A stretch of 64,000 bases of DNA, from NCBI RefSeq assembly GCF_001467945.1, contig NZ_LNYQ01000013.1, positions 124,001 through 188,000 of the forward strand, in the 5' to 3' direction. Source of the stretch: Legionella parisiensis (GTDB taxonomy: Bacteria > Pseudomonadota > Gammaproteobacteria > Legionellales > Legionellaceae). Below the pieces are notes generated by a model. The model did no database searches and was not told where the DNA came from. It saw nothing but the letters and a program-made list of their open reading frames with translations. The translations under genes were made by a program, and so were the position numbers. Below are positions 32,847 through 41,797 of the stretch, one piece after another. The number at the start of each line of letters is the position of its first letter. Position 1 is the stretch's first letter.

Positions 32847-33524
32847 TTAAGGTAGATAATAAAAGGGATTGGGTAATTTAAATACCTTTTTCGTATACCC
32901 GCCCTTAAGATCACTGCACTGATCTCCTATAGATGCTATGATAGTGTAACCTTTTTCCGTAATCATTTTTCGTGTGCTTGACTTGAATGGAATAATCGAT
33001 TTATCGGAGTAATTATTAGGACGCAAATACAGGCCTGACCATTCAGAATAACCTGCTTCCTGTAGATTTTTTTCTGTTGCTTTGCGCTCAGTTTCATTTC
33101 TTCCCGTAATAAAAAATACGTTGATACCATGATTGCGGGCATCATGATACAAGGCAAGCATAGGCTTAATTACCGGAGCATTAGCCGCCATTACGTCTTT
33201 GTGAAACAGCTTACGATTTCCACCAAAATCACGTTTAATCATATACTTATAATTTGATAGGCTGGTTTCATCAATATCTAAGACCAGCGCTAATTTTTTA
33301 GGTGATCTTTCTTTTTGATTTATTTCGGCTTGTTGATCAATATATTTTTGTGCTTTTATAATAACTTGCGTAAATTCTTTTTGGTAAAGCCCTGAGTCAT
33401 AATAATTTTTGAGTTCATTTTTAACTAAAGTCAGATTGGGTGGAGCTGCAAAAATTGGATTGGAAAAAAGAAACGCAGTACTAAGTAGTATTAGGGCGAG
33501 TGTTTTATTGAGTAAATGCATCAT
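32847..33524 (-). CDS. secreted HAD-superfamily acid phosphatase (class B / lipoprotein e(P4)-like)
   Basis: A 225-residue exported phosphatase. The signal peptide ends near PIFA-APPN. HAD motif I is LVLDIDET (two catalytic Asp), motif II lies in VFFITGRNE, and motif IV is SIGDQCSDLKGG. The IIIB subclass order agrees with plant VSP/acid phosphatase-like and e(P4) proteins. Without a lipobox Cys it is probably free in the periplasm or secreted. The start at 33524 is chosen because GGATGGA lies just before it; a reading from 33536 would add four residues and include that site. Confidence 0.87.
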   Translation of the reverse strand: MMHLLNKTLALILLSTAFLFSNPIFAAPPNLTLVKNELKNYYDSGLYQKEFTQVIIKAQKYIDQQAEINQKERSPKKLALVLDIDETSLSNYKYMIKRDFGGNRKLFHKDVMAANAPVIKPMLALYHDARNHGINVFFITGRNETERKATEKNLQEAGYSEWSGLYLRPNNYSDKSIIPFKSSTRKMITEKGYTIIASIGDQCSDLKGGYTKKVFKLPNPFYYLP

Positions 33525-33731
33525 TAATCCATCCATTTTTTGTTAAATGGCAGAATTATATCTTTGTTCATTTGTTTGTCAAATTAGTCCAATAATTGCT
33601 TACCTACTTCGATGGACTTGTGAATTTTATGAGAAGAAACTTATAACTGTCTATGAGGTTTGAAAACGTTGGTTATAAATCCGAGTTCATTTGGTCCGTA
33701 CCATATCGAGCTCTTGATTTTAAATACAAAA

Positions 33732-34277
33732 CTAGACTTCGTAATAAATATTTGTCACCGTTAAATTATATTCTCCATCCCCAACCCGCAAGGTCCTGCT
33801 ATCCCCAACTCTAGCTTTCAATAGTGTTTTCGCCAAGGGTGAAACCCAGCTTATTTTTCCAGCATTAATATCAGCTTCATCCAGACCTACAATTTTGACA
33901 GAACGAGATTCACCATTTTCAATGATGTAATGGACCGTGGCACCAAAAAATACCTGAGTAAGACCCACTTGAAGTTTAGGGTCGACTATCTCAGCGCTTT
34001 CCAAGCGTTTTGTCAAATAGCGAATGCGTCTGTCAATTTCACGTAAACGTTTTTTTCCATAAATGTAATCCCCGTTTTCTGAACGGTCACCATTACTCGC
34101 TGCCCAACTTACTACTTTCACAATTGCAGGCCTTTCATTACTAACTAAATCACGTAATTCAGTTTGCAGCATTGCAAAACCAATAGGGGTCATATAATTT
34201 TTGATATTTGGTAAGTCAAAGTCTGGACGCTCTGGTTCAGTATACTCATCATCTTCTTTAGTAAAAGCCTTACTCAC
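33732..34277 (-). CDS. greB: transcription elongation factor GreB
   Basis: A 181-residue Gre factor that stimulates RNA cleavage in backtracked RNA polymerase. The coiled-coil tip holds the two acidic residues in NGDRSENGDYIYGKKRLREIDRR split across the hairpin, and the tail WVSPLAKTLLKARVGD is the conserved C-terminal domain. A charged extension of about 20 residues (EDDEYTEPERPDFDL) precedes the domain. It is divergent from smc. Confidence 0.93.
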   Translation of the reverse strand: MSKAFTKEDDEYTEPERPDFDLPNIKNYMTPIGFAMLQTELRDLVSNERPAIVKVVSWAASNGDRSENGDYIYGKKRLREIDRRIRYLTKRLESAEIVDPKLQVGLTQVFFGATVHYIIENGESRSVKIVGLDEADINAGKISWVSPLAKTLLKARVGDSRTLRVGDGEYNLTVTNIYYEV

Positions 34278-34533
34278 TACAAAATCCTATGATAATAGTC
34301 GTTAATGACATGTTACTTTAATTATATCACTCTTTAAAACAGCTATGAGTTCTGCTGTATGTACCCTGCCAACCAATTTGTCCCTTATAATTAGACAAAG
34401 CAATATGCTGATTCTAAGCATTGCTTTATTTCGCATAATAAAGCTCTAAAGATTCGGTAAATGTGCTATACACCTCCAGGGGCTGATTACGTCGATCAAA
34501 TGTTCTTCACTTTCCTTTTTCTTGAGGAGTCAC

Positions 34534-34638
34534 ATGACCGTATTGTTCATGAAGCGGATAATTTTCCGCGAATCTAATATTTTTAATCTTGTTCTTAACC
34601 GGAAAGAGGTTTTGTACTCTGTTCATCCTCGGTTATAA
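34534..34638 (+). CDS. possible short leader frame before smc
   Basis: 34 codons starting MTVLFMKRIIFRES, with GAGGAG 4 bases upstream of the ATG. The TAA overlaps an ATG at 34638 that is in frame with smc. However, the smc promoter overlaps its last codons, so it would need its own upstream promoter. It may be a chance frame. Confidence 0.25.
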   Translation: MTVLFMKRIIFRESNIFNLVLNRKEVLYSVHPRL

Positions 34639-34639
34639 T
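34612..34639 (+). promoter_or_regulatory. sigma-70 promoter of smc
   Basis: TTGTAC (34612-34617) and a perfect TATAAT (34634-34639) with 16 bases between. Transcription near 34646 would leave a leader of about 28 bases before the Met at 34674, which supports that start and excludes the ATG at 34638. Confidence 0.65.
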
Positions 34640-34673
34640 GTCCGCTTATTTTGGTTTAAAAATTACCATTTCT

Positions 34674-37600
34674 ATGCATTTGAAGCAATTAAAATTAGCT
34701 GGTTTTAAATCTTTTGTAGACCCCACAGTGGTTCATTTTCCAAGCCAATTGGTTGCTGTTGTAGGTCCTAATGGTTGTGGAAAATCAAATATTATTGATG
34801 CGGTACGTTGGGTTATGGGGGAAAGTTCTGCAAGAAATTTGCGTGGTGAATCCATGACCGATGTTATTTTTAATGGTTCTTCTAGCCGTAAGTCAGTAGG
34901 TCAGGCTTCTGTTGAACTTGTATTTGATAATAATCTTGGACGTTTGACTGGTCCTTTTTCCAGTTATGGTGAAATCGCTGTAAAGCGTGTAGTGACTCGA
35001 GACGGTGATTCCTCTTATTATATGAATGGCAGTCGTTGTCGACGAAAAGATATTACCGATATTTTTCTTGGTACCGGTGCTGGAGCTCGTGGTTATTCAA
35101 TTATTGGACAAGGTACTATTTCCCAGTTAATTGAAGCAAAGCCAGAGGACTTAAGAGCTCATCTTGAGGAAGCTGCAGGCGTTTCTAAATATAAAGAGCG
35201 TCGACGCGAGACATTACAACGTATTGAGCACACACGCGAAAATCTGACGCGCGTAGCAGACATTCGAGATGAATTGGACAAACAATTGCAACGCCTAGAA
35301 CGTCAAGCTAAAGCAGCCGAACGTTATCTTATTCTCAAAGATGAGGAACGACTGTGCCGTGCGGAAATTTTGGCACTCAAGTGGCGAGATTTTATTGTCC
35401 AGCAAGAAGTCAAGCAGCACCAAATACAAGACTTGGCGGTTAGTTATGAACAGCAGCAAAGTGCATTAGCCAAAGCGAATAAAGAACGAGTCACTTTAAA
35501 TGAAACACTTTATGATGTGGATGAGCAAACGCAGCAAATTCAGGCGGGTTTCTATCAATTGGGGACAGAAATTGCACGTTTGGAAGAAACCATTCAACAA
35601 CAAATGCGTGAAAAGAAACGTTTGGAACTTGATCAACAGCAAATGCAGAATGATTGGCAGGTTGCACAAGAACAACTCAAAAACGATAAGGAAGAATTAC
35701 ATCATTGCCAAGAGAATGCACATCATCTGGAAAATCAACTGGAACTATTAAGGGAGCAATTTAAGGAACACGAAGCGAATTGGCAAAATGCACAACAACA
35801 ACAGAGTGAATGGGAGCTTCGTTGGCAAGAAGTCCAGGCACATGCCAGCAATCTGAAAAGAGAGTTTCAAGTTAAACAGGTTAAAGCACAGCATTCAGAA
35901 GAGAAACATCAACAAACCCTTTTAAGACTAGAAAAGCTTCAATTAGAACAAGAAACGATTTCTAGAGCGGATTTACAACAGGCCCGAAAAAACTTAGAAG
36001 ATCAGCATATTAAATTAATTGCAGATCAAGCGTTTGATGAACTCCAACTCAAACAAAGCCAGGAGAACACAGATCAATTACGCGCAAGGTTGCAGAATAT
36101 AGAGCAGCAGTTGCACGAGCTGCAAGATGATTTTCACCGAGTGAACAGTGAGTATGCTGCATTGATGGCAGCACAGCGTGCGGCACGACAAGGGATACAA
36201 AACAATAAAAATCCTATTAAGGAATGGTCAGAAAAACCTAGATTGATGGATATTTTACATGTTGAAACGAAATGGCAATTTGCGTGTGAACGAGTTCTTA
36301 ATGAAGCATTACATGCATATGTTTTAGAAACGTTTGATGAGTTATGGCCGCAGAGAGCAATTTGCGAACAGCAAGGAGAAAATATTGTTACTCTGAAAAA
36401 GAAAACGCTTACGGGAGCGGCTTATCCGCGCCTCATAGATAAAATAAAAAGTGATATCCCAGCAAATGCATATCCTTTGGAGCATATCTATACTGCGGAG
36501 CATTTTGATGAAGCATTAAGCTGGTTACCTGGGTTGGCAGAATACGAATCTATTATAACTCCTGACGGTTTTTGGTTAGGTCAAGGATGGGTGAAGTTTA
36601 TTACACCTGAGACGCAGGACGAGTTGGGTTTACTGGCGCGACAACAAAAAATTACCGAGTTAGCTGTAGTTGTTCAGGAGTTACAACAGAAGATTGACCT
36701 CCTAAGGGCTGAACGCGATGAGACACATCAGCAGCTCCAAAAAAGCCTAAAAGAAATTGAATTACAAAAGCTCAATGTTAATGCCAGCAATGAAGCATTA
36801 AGAACCAACAGCCTTGCTTTGAATACCAATGAACAAGCGATTGTGCATGCTGAAAAACAGGCGGCTGCTTTAACCTTTGAATGTGAAGAGCTAAAGCTTG
36901 TGTTAGAAGAAATAGCAGTAGAACAATGCAATATAAAGGAGGAATTGTATTCTTTAGAAGAGCAATGTCGTGGCTCTGAGCAACGACAAGAACAGTGTCT
37001 GAATGAAAAACAAGAATGGATGCAAAGTTTGGCATTGAAAAATAAACAGGTAGAAGAGTCTCGCGCTGCACTGCATCACGCAGAGCTGGAATACGATAGA
37101 GAAAAAAATAAAATACAGCAACTCAATGAGCGCATTTTTCGAGAGCAAGAACGGTTAAATATTTTACAGGAGCGTTTGGAAAATCTGGCACTGTTGTGTT
37201 TACAAACTGAAGGGCCTGGAGAAGAACTCAAAGAGCAACTTGCCCAACATTTGCAAAAGCACAGTGAAGTTGAGTTGCAATTGAATTTAAGTAGAGAGCA
37301 ATTATCACAGCTCAGGATGGAGCTTGAAGATTGTGAGAAAAATATTTTAAACTGTGATTTCGAGGTAAAACGGATCCAAGAACAAATAAGTCAGACGCGA
37401 ATGGAAGAGCAGGCTTTAGTGGTGCGTGCAAGCTCCGTCCATGAGTCTCTTGATGAGTTGGGCTTGTTACCGCAAGTCTTACTGGAAAAAATACCTGCGG
37501 GTGTGACTCAAGTTTTGCGTGAAGATGAGTTAATCGCTCTTTCTGAAAAGATCAAACGCTTAGGAGCGATTAACCTCGCTGCGATTGAGGAGTTTACTGC

Positions 37601-38168
37601 GGAACAACAACGTAAAATGTATTTGGATGAGCAGTATACTGATTTGAATCAAGCGTTAGCAACTCTTGAAACTGCCATTGAAAAAATGGATAAAGAAACT
37701 CGCACGCGTCTGGAAAATACCTTTGAAGAGGTCAATTCATCATTCAAGGCACTTTTTCCGCGGCTGTTCGGTGGTGGAAGAGCGCAGCTTGAATTGACTT
37801 GTGATAATCTGCTGGAAGCTGGTATTGTAGTAATGGCACAACCTCCGGGAAAACGAAACAGTACAATTCATTTGTTATCTGGAGGAGAGAAAGCAATGAC
37901 TGCAGTGGCGTTGGTTTTTGCTATTTTTCAGTTAAATCCTTCACCTTTTTGTATGCTAGATGAGGTGGATGCACCTTTAGATGATGTAAATGTGGGGCGT
38001 TTTTGCGCTTTAGTGAAAGAGATGTCACAATTCGTACAGTTTCTTTTTATTACTCATAATAAGGTAACAATGGAATTGGCGGATCATTTGATTGGGGTAA
38101 CTATGCGTGAACCTGGAGTATCTCGCTTGGTTGCGGTTGATGTAACACAAGCTTTGGCTATGGAGTAA
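34674..38168 (+). CDS. smc: chromosome segregation protein SMC
   Basis: A 1164-residue condensin ATPase. Walker A is GPNGCGKS (31-38). A long coiled coil runs about 170-500, the hinge about 510-630, and the returning coil about 650-1010. The C-terminal head has the signature LSGGEKA (Leu1068) and Walker B with Asp1096-Glu1097 in MLDEVDAPLDD. The start MHLKQLKLAGFKSF matches homologues and lies just after the promoter at 34612-34639; a reading from 34638 would add 12 residues. zipA follows at once, the usual partner order in gamma-proteobacteria. scpA and scpB are not in the window. Confidence 0.96.
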   Translation: MHLKQLKLAGFKSFVDPTVVHFPSQLVAVVGPNGCGKSNIIDAVRWVMGESSARNLRGESMTDVIFNGSSSRKSVGQASVELVFDNNLGRLTGPFSSYGEIAVKRVVTRDGDSSYYMNGSRCRRKDITDIFLGTGAGARGYSIIGQGTISQLIEAKPEDLRAHLEEAAGVSKYKERRRETLQRIEHTRENLTRVADIRDELDKQLQRLERQAKAAERYLILKDEERLCRAEILALKWRDFIVQQEVKQHQIQDLAVSYEQQQSALAKANKERVTLNETLYDVDEQTQQIQAGFYQLGTEIARLEETIQQQMREKKRLELDQQQMQNDWQVAQEQLKNDKEELHHCQENAHHLENQLELLREQFKEHEANWQNAQQQQSEWELRWQEVQAHASNLKREFQVKQVKAQHSEEKHQQTLLRLEKLQLEQETISRADLQQARKNLEDQHIKLIADQAFDELQLKQSQENTDQLRARLQNIEQQLHELQDDFHRVNSEYAALMAAQRAARQGIQNNKNPIKEWSEKPRLMDILHVETKWQFACERVLNEALHAYVLETFDELWPQRAICEQQGENIVTLKKKTLTGAAYPRLIDKIKSDIPANAYPLEHIYTAEHFDEALSWLPGLAEYESIITPDGFWLGQGWVKFITPETQDELGLLARQQKITELAVVVQELQQKIDLLRAERDETHQQLQKSLKEIELQKLNVNASNEALRTNSLALNTNEQAIVHAEKQAAALTFECEELKLVLEEIAVEQCNIKEELYSLEEQCRGSEQRQEQCLNEKQEWMQSLALKNKQVEESRAALHHAELEYDREKNKIQQLNERIFREQERLNILQERLENLALLCLQTEGPGEELKEQLAQHLQKHSEVELQLNLSREQLSQLRMELEDCEKNILNCDFEVKRIQEQISQTRMEEQALVVRASSVHESLDELGLLPQVLLEKIPAGVTQVLREDELIALSEKIKRLGAINLAAIEEFTAEQQRKMYLDEQYTDLNQALATLETAIEKMDKETRTRLENTFEEVNSSFKALFPRLFGGGRAQLELTCDNLLEAGIVVMAQPPGKRNSTIHLLSGGEKAMTAVALVFAIFQLNPSPFCMLDEVDAPLDDVNVGRFCALVKEMSQFVQFLFITHNKVTMELADHLIGVTMREPGVSRLVAVDVTQALAME

Positions 38169-38975
38169 ATGATGCAGGCAAATTGGAGCTTAATTCTTAA
38201 TGTCCTGTTGTTAATAGGTGTTATCGTAGCAATTGGGCGCTTAATGAAAGCTCGAAGACAGAGCTTAAGTCCAGAACGTTATCAGCCTAGTTTGGAAAAA
38301 ACAGAAAGGAATTCTGATAACACACAAAATTATAATGATGACATAATAGCTGTGCGCAAAATCAATGCTGCAGCCATGGAGAATAAAATAAAAGCAGATG
38401 GGGACTTGCAAGTATTTCAAAAACCTAATGCAAAACCATCACAACCACGTTTGATACCTCAAGAAGATGAAATCAAATTAATGGTAGAACTTGAGTCCAA
38501 ACCAGAACCTAAAGTAGAAGTTGAAGCCATGGCAAAAACTGATAATCCCCTTACTGTAATGATTTTTTTAGTTGCAAAAGAAAACAGACAATTTGCTGGG
38601 TATGAATTATTACAAACTGTTTTGGCGGCTGGTCTACGTTTCGGTGAAGGCCAATTATTTCATCGCCATCAATTTTCAAATGGCCAAGGTCCAGTTTTGT
38701 GCAGCTTGGCAGCAGCAACTGCGACAGGGGTTTTTGATTTACAAAATATAGGTGCTTTTAGCGTGCGCGGCCTTTGTTTATATATGTACTCTTCAAAAAA
38801 TCCCGGTATCGATGTTGAGCGATTTGCGGTAATGTTAGAAACAGCAAGACAATTAAGCGAGGGCTTGGATGCTCACTTGCTTGATGATCAGCGCCAGCTG
38901 CTGACTGAAGAGCGTATTGCTCGTTACCATCGTTTGTTGCAAATTAATCAATCTCATTTTGAGTCTGCCGTATAA
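38169..38975 (+). CDS. zipA: cell division protein ZipA
   Basis: A 268-residue bitopic division protein. It has an N-terminal membrane anchor (about residues 7-25), a basic and then acidic flexible linker (26-130), and a C-terminal FtsZ-binding domain (about 132-268, with TVMIFLVAKENRQFAGYEL and FDLQNIGAFSVRGLCLYMY). It tethers FtsZ to the membrane. It starts directly after the smc stop. In many gamma-proteobacteria ligA follows; here there is a REP-like palindrome and then murF. Confidence 0.92.
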   Translation: MMQANWSLILNVLLLIGVIVAIGRLMKARRQSLSPERYQPSLEKTERNSDNTQNYNDDIIAVRKINAAAMENKIKADGDLQVFQKPNAKPSQPRLIPQEDEIKLMVELESKPEPKVEVEAMAKTDNPLTVMIFLVAKENRQFAGYELLQTVLAAGLRFGEGQLFHRHQFSNGQGPVLCSLAAATATGVFDLQNIGAFSVRGLCLYMYSSKNPGIDVERFAVMLETARQLSEGLDAHLLDDQRQLLTEERIARYHRLLQINQSHFESAV

Positions 38976-38983
38976 ATCTACAC

Positions 38984-39030
38984 AAATTGTAGCCAGGACT
39001 TTGCGCTATGCTTCACCCTGGCTACAATTT
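38984..39030. repeat. REP-like palindromic element
   Basis: AAATTGTAGCCAGG (38984-38997) and CCTGGCTACAATTT (39017-39030) are perfect 14-base arms. The centre, ACTTTGCGCTATGCTTCAC, and the right arm resemble the element at 22016-22054; a lone left arm (TGTAGCCTGGG) occurs at 52085-52095. It lies 8 bases after zipA and may also terminate it. Confidence 0.65.
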
Positions 39031-39183
39031 ATTACTCTAGTTTTTCCCAAGAAAATTGAATTCTCTTTTTTCTACTTGTTTAAAAGGGAATGAAGATAAG
39101 GTGGATTTTTTTTACTGAGCTTACCCCCTTGAACTCCATGCTCAAGTGTTAGTACACTAGACTTTTGGACATGTCTTAATACT

Positions 39184-40509
39184 ATGAACCTAAATACTAT
39201 TGCTGCATTACTTGCCCAACCATGTCAGATCAATGCTGAACTTACTGATATTTGTACTGATAGTCGTGAATTAAAACCAGGTAGTTTGTTTATTGCCATA
39301 CGTGGTGAACGTTTTGATGGGCATGACTTTATTAAGGAAGCGGAAACGCGTGGTGCAGTAGCGGCAATAGTGTGTCATGCTCTAGATGGAGTACACATAC
39401 CACAATTTGTTGTTCCGGATCCGATACAAGCGTTGGCGAAAATAGCCGCGGCGCATCGACAAAATATACATTGTCCTGTCATCGCGTTAACTGGATCCAA
39501 TGGGAAAACTACAACCAAAGAGATGATTGCTGCTATTTTACCGGCCCCTTCGCATGCGACCAAAGGAAATTTAAATAATCATATTGGCGCTCCATTAAGC
39601 ATCTTACAGTTAAGCAGCAAACATCGTTATGCAGTTTTTGAGTTGGGAGCAAATCATCCAGGCGAAATCGCACATACTGTGGCGATTGTTCATCCTGATG
39701 TGACTTTAATTAATAACATTGCTCCAGCCCATGTTGAGGGTTTTGGTTCTATAGATGGTGTCGCTCGTGCTAAAGGAGAAATACATCAGGGTTTATCTCT
39801 TGCTGGTGTTGCAGTAGTCAATGATGATGATGCTTATGCTCATTTTTGGGATGAGTTGTTGATTGACAAAAAGGTCCTGCGCTTTTCTTTAGAGCATGTT
39901 GCAGATATCTATGCTCAAGATGTGGTAATGGATGCTAATGGATGTGGCCAGTTTTCTTTAATCGTACCTAACGGACAAGTAGATATTCATTTAAAAGTTC
40001 CTGGCTTACATAATGTTCGCAATGCCTTGGCTGCTGCGGCGTGCTGTCATGCTGTAGGTATTTCCATAAAAGAAATTCAACATGGGCTAAATTGCTTTGG
40101 CGGTGTAAAAGGACGTTTAACGGTTCTTGAGGGAAAAAATAAATCTGTGGTGATCGATGATACTTACAATGCAAATTTACGCTCTGTATTAGCTGCTTTA
40201 GAAGTATTGGCAGAACGCCCGGGGAAAAAAATCTTTGTTTTTGGGGATATGGGAGAGTTGGGTATTTGGGCGACTCAGCACCATCAGGAAGTTGGATTTG
40301 CAGCTCGTCGCTTAGGCATCGATCAATTACTTAGCTGTGGTTCTAATAGCAAATTGGCTGCCGAGTCATTTGGTGTTGGTGGTGAGCATTTTACTAACCA
40401 AGAACAACTGGTGCAAAATCTGGTGAAACAGTTATCACCGGATACTGTTGTTTTAGTAAAAGGCTCTCGTTCCAGTGCAATGGAAAAAATTGTGCATCAA
40501 CTAATATAG
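39184..40509 (+). CDS. murF: UDP-N-acetylmuramoyl-tripeptide--D-alanyl-D-alanine ligase MurF
   Basis: A 441-residue Mur ligase adding D-Ala-D-Ala to the UDP-MurNAc-tripeptide. It has the N-terminal substrate domain (DICTDSRELKPGSLFIAIRG), the P-loop TGSNGKTTTKEM (about 106), the central NNIAPAHVEGFG, and the C-terminal domain with VIDDTYNAN. There is no visible ribosome site near the ATG at 39184. It is separated from mraY by 190 bases, and murE is not upstream. Confidence 0.95.
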   Translation: MNLNTIAALLAQPCQINAELTDICTDSRELKPGSLFIAIRGERFDGHDFIKEAETRGAVAAIVCHALDGVHIPQFVVPDPIQALAKIAAAHRQNIHCPVIALTGSNGKTTTKEMIAAILPAPSHATKGNLNNHIGAPLSILQLSSKHRYAVFELGANHPGEIAHTVAIVHPDVTLINNIAPAHVEGFGSIDGVARAKGEIHQGLSLAGVAVVNDDDAYAHFWDELLIDKKVLRFSLEHVADIYAQDVVMDANGCGQFSLIVPNGQVDIHLKVPGLHNVRNALAAAACCHAVGISIKEIQHGLNCFGGVKGRLTVLEGKNKSVVIDDTYNANLRSVLAALEVLAERPGKKIFVFGDMGELGIWATQHHQEVGFAARRLGIDQLLSCGSNSKLAAESFGVGGEHFTNQEQLVQNLVKQLSPDTVVLVKGSRSSAMEKIVHQLI

Positions 40510-40699
40510 ACTGAATGGAGCCCCAGTGTGTCTATTCTAAGTAACAACTAATAATCGAGTTAAGAGCCAAAAGAAATTTTTTTGTATGATGCTGAATGGT
40601 GTGTTGATTTATGGTATGCTTGGCCGCTTTTTTGGCCCATTATCCTGTTGGGCATCATTTAAAACTAACCCATAAGTGGGGTAAACAAGAGGAACAATT

Positions 40700-41785
40700 A
40701 TGCTCTACTGGCTAACGCAGCTATTTCAAGGGCAATATCATGCGTTAAGAGTTTTTCAGTATCTAACTTTCAGATCTATTTTGGCTTCATTGACCGCACT
40801 CCTGGTAGGGTTGCTATGTGGTCCGGTGATGATTCGCTGGTTGCGAGGCTTGCAGATTGGCCAGATGGTACGAGATGATGGTCCCCAGACACATTTATCT
40901 AAAGCAGGGACCCCGACTATGGGGGGGGTATTAATCTTGTTGGCAATCACTGTGAGTTGTTTGCTTTGGGGTGATTTACAACAGTCCAGTTTATGGCTTG
41001 TTCTTCTGGTTACTCTCGCAAATGGAGTAGTGGGATGGGTTGATGATTATCGCAAACTAGTATTAAAGAACAGCAAAGGATTACCTGCCCGGTGGAAATA
41101 TTTTTGGCAATCAGTTATTGCGCTTATTGCTGTAGTTTATCTATACATGCATGCCACTTTACCTGTCCACACCCAGCTGACTGTACCTTTTTTTAAATCC
41201 CTGACTCTAGGTTTAGGTATTTTATTTCCTGTTTTGGGTTATTTTGTAATTGTTGGAAGTTCCAATGCAGTGAATTTGACGGATGGGTTAGATGGCTTGG
41301 CTATTATGCCTATAGTCATGGTTGCTGGTGCCTTAGGTATTTTTGCTTACGCTTCCAGTAACTCGGTCTATGCACCTTATCTAGGTATACCTTTTGTTCC
41401 TAATACAGGGGAGTTAACAATCTTTTGTTCCTCCATTGTTGGCGCAGGACTCGGCTTTCTTTGGTACAATAGCTATCCGGCTCAGTTGTTTATGGGCGAT
41501 GTGGGATCTTTAGCTTTAGGGGCTGCTTTAGGTATTGTCGCTGTGGTTATCAGAGAGGAATTGGTTTTATTAATGATGGGTGGTTTGTTCGTCATTGAGA
41601 CAATTTCTGTTATTTTGCAGGTAGGTTATTTTAAATACACTCATGGTAAACGCTTATTCCGAATGGCGCCTTTACATCACCATTTCGAATTGAAGGGATG
41701 GTCAGAGCCTAAAATAATTGTCAGATTCTGGATTATTACTGTTGTTTTTGTGTTATGTGGATTAGCTACTTTAAAACTTCGATAA
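40700..41785 (+). CDS. mraY: phospho-N-acetylmuramoyl-pentapeptide transferase MraY
   Basis: A 361-residue membrane enzyme that makes lipid I from UDP-MurNAc-pentapeptide and undecaprenyl phosphate. About ten membrane helices are seen, with the family motifs [21 protein letters not shown] (catalytic Asp pair), [24 protein letters not shown] and [13 protein letters not shown]. Ribosome site AGAGGAA is upstream. It heads the tightly packed mraY-to-ftsA stretch. Confidence 0.96.
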   Translation: MLYWLTQLFQGQYHALRVFQYLTFRSILASLTALLVGLLCGPVMIRWLRGLQIGQMVRDDGPQTHLSKAGTPTMGGVLILLAITVSCLLWGDLQQSSLWLVLLVTLANGVVGWVDDYRKLVLKNSKGLPARWKYFWQSVIALIAVVYLYMHATLPVHTQLTVPFFKSLTLGLGILFPVLGYFVIVGSSNAVNLTDGLDGLAIMPIVMVAGALGIFAYASSNSVYAPYLGIPFVPNTGELTIFCSSIVGAGLGFLWYNSYPAQLFMGDVGSLALGAALGIVAVVIREELVLLMMGGLFVIETISVILQVGYFKYTHGKRLFRMAPLHHHFELKGWSEPKIIVRFWIITVVFVLCGLATLKLR

Positions 41786-41797
41786 AAAGGTGCACTC

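Larger units (their letters stand above)
34278..34673. other. intergenic region between greB and smc
   Basis: A stretch of 396 bases. It holds the smc promoter (34612-34639), a possible 34-codon leader frame (34534-34638) and a short GCGGA/TCCGC repeat (34554-34569). I looked for tmRNA, 4.5S and 6S RNA and tRNA signatures and found none. Confidence 0.6.

Noticed and set aside
34278..34640. Possible stable RNA (tmRNA-like GGGGCTGATTACGTCGAT near 34481)
   Set aside because: Beyond the short GGGGCTGA stretch there is no tag frame, acceptor stem or CCA end, and the following bases do not fit tmRNA.
40581..40660. mraY promoter and GCCCA/TGGGC hairpin (40635-40653)
   Set aside because: No -35/-10 pair with acceptable spacing, and the stem is only five bases.
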